Shown in pieces: positions 56,740 through 64,000 of a stretch of DNA of 64,000 bases. The stretch is taken from assembly GCF_003597395.2 (NCBI RefSeq), contig NC_133782.1, positions 10,768,152-10,832,151 on the forward strand, in the 5' to 3' direction. Position numbers and translations under genes: made by a program. The notes beneath the pieces are model-generated. The model was not told the DNA's origin. It was given only the letters and a program-made list of their open reading frames with translations, and did no database searches. Origin of the DNA: Chelonoidis abingdonii. Lineage: Eukaryota; Chordata; Testudines; Testudinidae. How positions within the stretch are numbered: the first letter of the stretch is position 1; every line of letters starts with the position of its first letter.

Positions 56740-57977
56740 ATGGAGCCCGCTCAGCTCAAGACAGCAATCATGAACATTGTAAACACCTTCCTCATTCTCG
56801 TGCAGTCTATGCTGAACCAGGATCTGAAAAACCAGGCGAGGAGTACGCAGCGCGGCAACGAGAGTGATGAGGACATGGACACAGAATTCTCTCAAACCGC
56901 GGGCCCCAGCACTTTGGAGATCATGCTATTAATGGGGCAGGTTCTAGCTGTGGAATGCTGATTTTTGGGCCCGAGAAACAAGCACAGACTGGTGGGACTA
57001 CATAGTGTTGCAGATGTGGGACGATTCCCAGTGGCTGCGAAACTTTCGCATGCATAAGGGCACTTTCATGGAACTGTGACTTGTTTTCCCCTGCCCTGAA
57101 GTGCAGGAATACCAAGATAAGAGCAGCCCTCACAGTTGAGAAGGGAGTGGTGATAGTCCTGTGGAAGCTTGCAACACCTGACAGCTACCGGTCAGTCAGG
57201 AATCAGTTTGGAATGGGCAAATCTACTGTGGGGGCTGCTGTGATGCAAGTAGCCAAAGCAATCACTGAGCTGCTGCTACCAAAGGTAGTGACTCTGGGAA
57301 ATGTGCAAGTCATAGTAGAGGGCTTTGCTGCAATGGGATTCCCTAACTGTGGTGAGGCGATAGATGGAACTCATATCCCTATCTTGGCACCGGAGCACCA
57401 GGGCAGCCAGTACATAAACCGCAAGGGGTACTTTTCAATGGTGCTGCAAGCATTGGTGGATCACAAGGGACGTTTCACCAACATCAATGTGGGACGGCCG
57501 GGAAGGATTCATGACGCTCGCGTCTTCAGGAACACTACTCTGTTTAAATGGCTGCAGCAAAGGATTTACTTCCCAGACCAGAAAATAACAGTTGGGGATG
57601 TCAAAATGCCTATAGTTATCCTTGGGGACCCAGCCTACCCCTTAATGCCATGGCTCATGAATTCATACACAGGCAGCCTGCACAGTAGTCAGGAGCTATT
57701 CAACTACAGGCTGAGCGAGTGCAGAATGGTGGCAGAATGTGCATTTGGATGTTTAAAGAGACGCTGGCACACGTTACTGACTCGCTCAGACCTCAGCCAA
57801 ATCAATATACCCATTGTTATTGCTGCTTGTTGTGTGCTCCACAATCTCGGTGAGAGTAAGGGGGAGACCTTTATGCCGGGGTGGGAGGCTGAGGCAAATC
57901 ACCTGGCTGCTGATTACGTGCAGCCAGACACCAGGGTGATTAGAAGCACTGCACATCAGAGAAGCTTTGAAAACTAG
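56740..57977 (+). pseudogene. Harbinger transposase (DDE_Tnp_4, HARBI1-like), 5' part broken
   Basis: Seen: a natural ATG at 56740 opens an acidic N terminus that stops at 56959-56961, where two CpG-decay-like changes and a one-base insertion break the frame. The next segment (about 56965-57073, FRMHKGTFMEL near its end) runs in another frame. A two-base loss near 57074 moves to the frame that is open to 57977. The open part has 298 codons with no ATG at its beginning, so a conventional start is lacking. It holds the catalytic triad contexts: AIDGTHI (first Asp, about residue 93), ILGDPAYP (second Asp, about 180), and CRMVAECAFGCLKRRW (Glu, about 220). Known: this DDE fold cuts and pastes between TAA/TTA target sites. 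The core could be revived by splicing or internal initiation only in theory. It is related to the host gene HARBI1 but is not that gene, because it lies between matching transposon ends. Confidence 0.9.
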
Positions 57978-58130
57978 TTTCATGACTGGCCAGGCTACAG
58001 TGTGAAAGTTCTGTTTGTTTCTCCTTGATGAAAACCCGCCCCCTTGATTGACTCATTCCCTGTAAGCAACCCACCCTTCCCCTTCAATCACAGCTTGCTT
58101 TCTAAGGAAATAGTCACTATCATTTAAAAA

Positions 58131-60283
58131 TCATGTATTCTTTATTAACTGATTATAAAAAGAGGGAGAGAACTGACAAAGTAGTCCAGATAGGGTTTGG
58201 GAGGAGGATAGGAGGGAAGGAAAAGGCCACTTCAGAAGTTCAAAATAATGAGAGCCTTTTGCTTGGGCTATCCACTGGGGTGAAGTGGGTGGGTGCATGG
58301 AGTCTTCTCCCTCCTCGACCCCCCCCCACGTTCTTACACATCTGGGTGAGTAGGCTATAGAACTTGGGGAGCAGGGAGGGCGGTTATACAGGGGCTGCAG
58401 CAGCACTCTGTGATCCTGCTGCCATTCCTGAAGCTTCACCAGATGCCGGAGTATGTCAGTTTGATCACGCAGGAGCCCCAGCGTTGCATCATGCCTCCTC
58501 TGATCTTCCTGCGTCCACCTCTCATCTCGAGCATCCCTCCTCTCTTCACATTCATCTCTCCTGTCCTCACGTTGGTCCCCCTGTCCTCACGTTCACTGGC
58601 AATTTTCCTGTACTTTGATACTGTGTCCTTCCACTCATTCAGATGAGCTCTTTCATTGCGGGTTGATTCCATGATTTCAGAGAACATTTAGTCTCGCGTC
58701 CTTTTTTTCCACCGCCTTATGTGAGATAGCCTTTGGGATGGAGGAGGGAGGCTTGAAAAATTTTCAGCTGCAGGAGGGAGGGGAAAAAAGGGAGAGAAGT
58801 ATTTAAAAAGATACATTTTACAGAACAATGCTTATACTCTTTCATGGTGAACAACACTATTCACATTACATAGCACATGTGATTTCAGTAGAAAGTCGCA
58901 TTTTGAATCTTAATATTGAGTGCCTGCGGCTTTGGTGTAGAGATCACAGACGCAGGTCCAGGCAACAAAATTCGGCTTGCATGCGGCCATGATAAGCCAT
59001 CGTCTTTCGGCTTTTGCAGCCTTCATAAAACCAGCACCACTCCTTTCCCACATACCAAGCAAAGCCCATTGAGTGCTGTGGCTTTCCTGTTAACGTGCAG
59101 GAGCAGAAACCAAACTAACCCCCCCATCCAATTTTCTGGAATGATCGCTTTACCCTTCCCCTCACCGCGTGGCTGGTATCAGGGAAGATCCCTGCTAGCC
59201 AAACGCGAAAAGCACATGCCAATCTTCCCCCCTGCAAGCCCCCCTTGGCTAACTGCAGGGAAGGATTTCTTTTCAGCCACAGGCAAACAGCCCAGTAGGA
59301 ACTGCCACCTCTGTCCCCTTAATTAAGTTCCCGTATTTCAACCAGGTTACCATGAATGATATCACTGTCCTGAGGATAACACAGCAAGATAAAGAATGGA
59401 TGTTACTTGAATGCCAGCAAACACCGGGACCATACACTGCCAGGGTTTGTCATGCAGTGATACCAGATTACTTGCTACTAGCATGGTGTGATCAAGTGGA
59501 GGACGGACTAAGGCTGCACTGCCCAGAAACTTTCTGGAAAGGCTTTTGGAGTACCTCCAGGAGAGCTTCATGGAGATGTCCCTGGAGGATTTCCGCTCCA
59601 TCCCCAGACACGTTAACAGACTTTTCCAATAGCTGTACTGGCCGCGAATGCATCCAAAGTCCTCAGGGCAAATTAATCATTAAAAAAAGCTTGCTTTTAA
59701 ACCATGTTTTATATTTACAAAAGTACACTTACCAGAGGTCCCTTCCATGGCTTCATGGTCTGGGATAATGCTTTGGGAGGGTACTTCAGTCAGGTTGAGA
59801 AAAAGCTCCTGGCTGCTGGGGAAAACGGAGTGTGCTTTCCGCAAGCTCGTCATCATCGTCCTCATATTCCCTGTCCACAGAATCCTCGGGCATGGCTGAG
59901 ATTACCCCCTCCTCGGAATCCACGATCGGGGTGGGGTAGTGGTGGCGGCCCCCCCTAGAATTGCATGCAGCTCAGCGTAGAAGCAGCATGTCTGCGGCTC
60001 TGCCATGGACCTTCCGTTTGCTTCTTTGGTTTTCTGGTAGGCTTGTCTGAGCTCCTTAACTTTCACGTGGCACTGTAGTGAGTCCCTAGTGTGGCCGCTC
60101 TCCATCGTGCCTTTGGAGACTTTTTCAAATGTTTTGGCATTCAGTTTTTTTGGAACGTAGTTCTGCTAGCACGGAATCCTCTCCCCATACAGCGATCAGA
60201 TCCGGTACCTCCCGTACAGTCCATGCTGGTGCTCTTTTTCAATTCTCGGACTGCATGGTTACCTGTGCTGATGAGCTCTGCAT
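58131..60283 (-). pseudogene. Harbinger Myb/SANT-like partner gene, two exons, broken
   Basis: Seen on the minus strand: ATG at 60283, then a trihelix Myb/SANT-like domain (PAWTVREVPDLIAVWGEDSVL with the typical Trp spacing, then ELRQAYQKTKEANGRS). An in-frame stop follows the first 14 codons, and one extra A in an A run near 60150 shifts the frame. Exon 1 ends at 59733 with donor GTAAGT. A 965-base intron runs to a strong acceptor (CCTCCCTCCTGCAG) before 58767, and the phases agree. Exon 2 carries RRWKKRTRD, then an in-frame stop, then a charged coiled-coil-like segment (ERAHLNEWKDTVSKYRK), another frame change near 58440 and a tail (KLQEWQQDHRVLLQPL). Known: such proteins bind transposon ends and the transposase. 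The copy has at least four lesions and cannot make the full protein. Confidence 0.8.
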
Positions 60284-60640
60284 GGTCACCTGTGCTGTCC
60301 ACGTTGGGCAAACAGGAAATGAAATTCAAAAGTTCGTGGGGCTTTTCTTGTCTACCTGGCCAGTGCATCCGAGTTCAGATTGCTGTCCAGAGCGGTCACA
60401 ATGGTGCACTGTGGGATAGCTCCCGGAGGCCAATACTGTCGATCTGTGGCCACGCTAACCCTAATTAAAAATAGCAGTGTCGATTTCAGCACTACTCCCC
60501 TCGTTGGGGAGGAGAATAGAAATCGATTTTAAGGGCCCTTTATATCAAAGTAAATGGCTTCATTGTGTGGACGGGTGCAGGATTAATTCAATTTAAAGCT
60601 GCTAAATTCGAACTAAACTCATAATGTAGACAAGGCCTAA

Positions 60641-61020
60641 CCTGTAGTAATTGTACACAGCACAGGAGGACACAGTGCTTTCTTCCATTGTTCGCTTTTT
60701 GCCCATGCAGTTCTAAAATCCTTGTCCCTATACTGAACCCTGCCCTAAACTTACCATGCACTCTTGGTCTAGTCACGTAAGCCCCTGCAAGATTCTCCCA
60801 GATGTTAAATGAGTGATGATTATTGGTTGAGCTGGCTAAAGAGCAGAATAAAATATTCATCGAATAAAAGTACTCAATGGATATAGCCATTATTTATTGA
60901 ACAAGTGATCTCATAAGTATTCAGCTGGCAATAGAGCCATTCTAATATCACACACAATTATTTTTCAGTAAGCATATTGATGAGTAGTTGCAATGTTTGA
61001 ATAATAAAAGTAACCATCTC
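60641..61020. other. Short stretch between two transposons, no gene seen
   Basis: AT-rich and unassigned. Confidence 0.4.
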
Positions 61021-61028
61021 TAATATTT

Positions 61029-62252
61029 ACTCCTGAGGGTATTCTGCACCAAAAAATTAAAAATGTTGAGCACAATATTTTAAAATGCTGCAAGCTTTAT
61101 TGTCAATAAACAAATGCAGAGGCTCCAGCATGGCAGTGGGGAACACAGACCAGTGGGTGCATGAAGGTAGGAGATCACTGAGCAGCCTCCCCACCCCGGG
61201 GATGTGGACTCAGTGGTGAGGCTGCACTGACCCGGATACAGCACAAGGCCTGGGCCTACCCCAGAAACACCCTGGGGTCCTGCCCCTCTGTGCCAGGTGT
61301 ACCAGGTGTGGGGCATGCACTTAACCAGGCAGGATCCAAGGGTGGAGGGGTTCAGTGTGGGAGGAGCCAGGTGTAGGGTGAGAGGATTCTGTTTGGGACA
61401 ATCTGGGTGCAGGCAGCTCAGTGGGGGGGGTCTAGGTGTGGGGGATCTGGATGCATAGAGGCTCATTGTGGGGATTCCAGGTGCAGGGGCAATGGGACTC
61501 TGCAGGTGAAAGTGGTTGGGGCTCAGCAGAGGGGCGTGGGGGTGTCAGCAGCGGGGTCTGGGTGCTGGGGGAGGGGACTTAGTGGGGTGAGGGTCCAGAT
61601 GCAGCTAGTTGGGGGTCAGTGGAATGGGGGTCTGGATGTGGGGGCTCAGGGTGGTGCAGGGGGGTGGAACTCATCAGGGTGGGGTTTGAGTGCAGGAAGC
61701 TCTGTGGGAGGGTGGGCTGGGTATTGGGGTGGAAATCCAGAGGCCTGGGGCTCCAGGTGCAGGGGTTGAGGTTCAATGGGGTGGGGTTCAGGTATGGAGG
61801 GCTGAGGAGGTTGTCGATGTACGGTGTGAGGCTTGGTGTGTGTGTCTGGGTATGGGAGGTCCAGATGCATGGGGGTTGGGCGAGCAGCTCCCCGTACAGT
61901 GACCTCCTCCCCCCTGCAGGTGAAGAGCGATAGGGGCAGGAAGCAGAGGAGGATGCTGTGCTTCCTGCAGCTGGGATAGGTTTCTGGGGGTGAGTCTGAC
62001 ACAGCCCCAGCCACTCCTTGCAGGGGAAGAGGAAATCCTGTCCTCCCCTCCTTCCAGCCCAGCCGGGACTAGCAGCAGATCCCACCGCCTGCTCTTGGTG
62101 CCTGAAACAATCAATGTACCTGCACAGCTAGGGAGGGGTGTGTAACTGCTTTTGCAGCTTCCCTTTGCTTCTCTGTTAGAAAGTTGTTTTTCTGCAGGGA
62201 AACAAAGAAATCTGCTGGGGATATGAATTCTGCACAGAATTCCCCCAGGAGT
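61029..62252. mobile_element. hAT-like element with minisatellite interior
   Basis: ACTCCTGAGGGTATTCTGCACC on the left is inverted in TCTGCACAGAATTCCCCCAGG...AGT on the right. The flanks TAATATTT (61021-61028) and AAATATTT (62253-62260) are an 8-base duplication with one change. Between the ends, about 61330-61900 is a G-rich tandem repeat of GGGTCTGGGTGCAGGG / GGGGCTCAGTGGGG units. The open frames of 100-168 codons on both strands come from that repeat. Confidence 0.75.
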
Positions 62253-62260
62253 AAATATTT

Positions 62261-63915
62261 ACTGATATCAGAGGATTTATGTTAGGCCTAATTCATATTT
62301 GTGAAGTGAGTTGCGAGATTTAAAATGGAAGGTCCCAGCAAAGTATTAACAATTCTGATCTTTACTCACATGGATGCCTTCCTTCCGCAGACCTGTGCTG
62401 ATACATGCTTTGTACTGCACAATAATTTGAACAGATGTTCATATCAGTGTGTCTCACATTGTGGTGCTAAAGATGCCCAAAAGTCCACAAGTGTCACTAA
62501 ACTGGGCATAAACAACACCTGAAGTTTGTAAGCTTCAGCCACTGAAAACAATGGGACCTGCTAGGCTCTGATCATGTCTGAAAATCTGTCTCAGAAAAAA
62601 TATTCTTAACACTTCTGATTTATTAGCTTCTGGTATAAAATGTTCAGATCAGACAGGCATCGCCATGCTATGGAAGATTTTAGTGTGTTTCCCCCTCTTT
62701 TTATTCTTTTACTTTTCAATTTTTTCCGAGTAATCTTTTTATTGCTTTCAGAAGAGAAAGTGGAACCATGGAAGGATAAAATTTATGAAGCAATAATAGA
62801 AGTAACCTAATACACAGTGTGTCACAATAGAACAGGCAAAAAACTAATCTACATAGTATATTTGTGCTTTCTGTGCACCTACAGTGCCTGTTTGCGTACA
62901 AGCATACCTGTACGCTCACAGGGACTGCAGATAAACCATGGGGAAGATCCTGTGGTCTGTACTGGAATGATCTGAATAGTGCTATTGAATTCAATGGACT
63001 CATCGTGTGAGTGAGGGTTTTGCAGGATCAAGCCCAAATACAGCACATCCCCAGGACTGTTAATCAAAGCTGTCAAGAAAGTAAGACCATTTTTTGTTTT
63101 TTATTTTTAATCCTCAATTTAACAAATTAGGTGATGGCTGACGCCATCCAGCTATCCCAGACCAGTGTGTCATTCCATTAGGTTACATTTTGGGTGCATT
63201 TTTCCAGCATTTAACGAATGCCGTCTTGGCATTCTGGCTGGATTTTTGATAAACAATTCTTGTAATATCTGAATGTCTGGGAGCCTATCAATATAGCTAT
63301 TCATAAAATGTTTTGGGTCACAGGCTAAATACATCTTTAAAATCATACTTATTTTCCCAATACTCTCCTTCAAAGAAGTAAACACCCTGGGGAAATGCTA
63401 CTGCAGGCATAATAAAATCTCTCTTTTCCTTACTCCAATTCCACTATATGTTGTTGCATCTATTAAATTAGAATATTTTGGCAGAAATCCAGCAGGATTT
63501 CTGTTGTCTTCAGCTGTTTCCAATGTAGCAAAAATGTCTTAATACATCTGTAAATCCATTGTTTGTTATTGAAGTTTAGATCAGGTTGGCAACTCTTTGT
63601 CTACTTGACAAACATCCCTTCCCACCCCCCTGGTAAGACACACTTGTCAGTCTTTTCAAAGTAGAGAAGCATAATATAACTAAAACAGTATTTTCCCCCA
63701 CCCCGGATAACCATTATATGCAACACAATGGAATAAAATTGGGCTTTTTTTTTCCTGTCCCATTGTCGACAACTTAAATTAATGCTCAGTGCTCTCTTGC
63801 AAGAGACTTCCTTTATACTGTGTCCAGTTCTAAATGGCTATGCATAAAAACCAAGAGCTTCACAGCAAATTGAATACAAATCATACATTTGTAACTGAAT
63901 AAATAGCCTCTATAT
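62261..63915. other. Upstream flank, no gene seen
   Basis: It has a near-palindromic repeat at about 62960-63040 (GTGCTATTGAATTCAATGGAC). No coding sequence was recognised. Confidence 0.4.
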
Positions 63916-64000
63916 CAGGGATCGGCAACCTTTGGCACATGGCTTACCAGGTTAAGCACGCTGGCAGGCTGGGCCAATTTGTTTGCCTGCTGCATCGGCA
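63916..64000. mobile_element. hAT element, left end only, cut by the window edge
   Basis: CAGGGATCGGCAACCTTTGG, then CACGCTGGCAGGCTGGGCC and TTGCCTGCTGCATCGGC match a hAT family related to, but distinct from, the copies above. Confidence 0.75.

Larger units (their letters stand above)
56382..60637. mobile_element. PIF/Harbinger transposon, two-gene copy
   Basis: The left end GGGTGTGTCTACACTATGGG is inverted at the right end (CATAATGTAGACAAGGCC). TAA lies directly outside both ends (56379-56381, 60638-60640). The 4256 bases hold a transposase gene on the plus strand and a Myb/SANT-like gene on the minus strand, converging towards the middle. This is the standard two-protein layout of the superfamily, in which the Myb-like protein assists nuclear import and end recognition by the transposase. 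Both genes carry lesions, so this copy is probably inactive, but the transposase core is intact. Confidence 0.93.

Noticed and set aside
61579..62085. 168-codon minus-strand frame
   Set aside because: Lies mainly over the G-rich minisatellite inside a hAT-like element.
1..64000. Bacterial-style features (operons, CRISPR arrays, ribosome-binding sites, attachment sites)
   Set aside because: The sequence is vertebrate; no regularly spaced repeat-spacer array or operon-like gene cluster was seen. The regular tandem array at 41690-43195 has no unique spacers.
1..64000. tRNA or rRNA genes
   Set aside because: Only tRNA-derived SINE remnants (MIR-like) were seen; no intact cloverleaf or rRNA segment could be supported by eye.

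Overview
The window is vertebrate nuclear DNA. The repeats (CR1 LINEs, MIR-like SINEs, many hAT and PIF/Harbinger elements, Gypsy-type LTR elements) point to a sauropsid. The particular families, several of which I know as very common in turtles, make a turtle the most likely source; that is inference from memory of repeat families, not a database result. There is one 771-base assembly gap (39251-40021).

The only host gene I can recognise is endothelin-3 (EDN3), on the minus strand. Exon 1 (coding 44017-44068) encodes the signal peptide. Exon 2 (43202-43466) encodes the rest of the N-terminal propeptide, a furin-type site and the complete 21-residue mature peptide. Exon 3 (14888-15064) encodes the C-terminal part of big endothelin-3 and the endothelin-like repeat. 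A fourth exon is proposed at 13867-13964, and the terminal exon is uncertain. All splice sites are canonical and the reading phases agree (1, 2, 2). The gene runs from about 44.1 kb down to below 14 kb, with a 28 kb second intron that is mostly mobile-element debris. A C-rich minisatellite (about 41690-43195) lies directly against the exon 2 splice donor, inside the CpG-rich 5' end of the gene.

Layout: 1-2900, two degenerate Gypsy-like retroelements in opposite orientation. 3-14 kb, 3' flank and end of EDN3, with hAT elements, a MIR fragment, a long-inverted-repeat element with a 12-base target duplication, and an unexplained perfect 23-base hairpin at 8245-8317. 15-43 kb, EDN3 intron 2, with Harbinger MITEs, two solo LTRs, a CR1 reverse-transcriptase fragment, several hAT copies, the gap and the minisatellite. 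43.2-44.1 kb, EDN3 exons 2 and 1. 44-56 kb, EDN3 upstream flank, with MIR and CR1 pieces, including a CR1-like LINE that keeps an esterase-like ORF1 and an endonuclease but shows no reverse transcriptase. 56382-60637, a 4.26 kb two-gene PIF/Harbinger transposon with a 298-codon open transposase frame and a convergent, intron-containing Myb/SANT-like partner gene, flanked by TAA duplications. 61029-62252, a hAT-like element whose interior is G-rich minisatellite. The window ends inside another hAT copy.

Many insertions keep readable target-site duplications: 8 bases for hAT, TAA or TTA for Harbinger, 4-5 bases for LTRs. Their boundaries can therefore be given to the base, and several nested insertions can be ordered in time.
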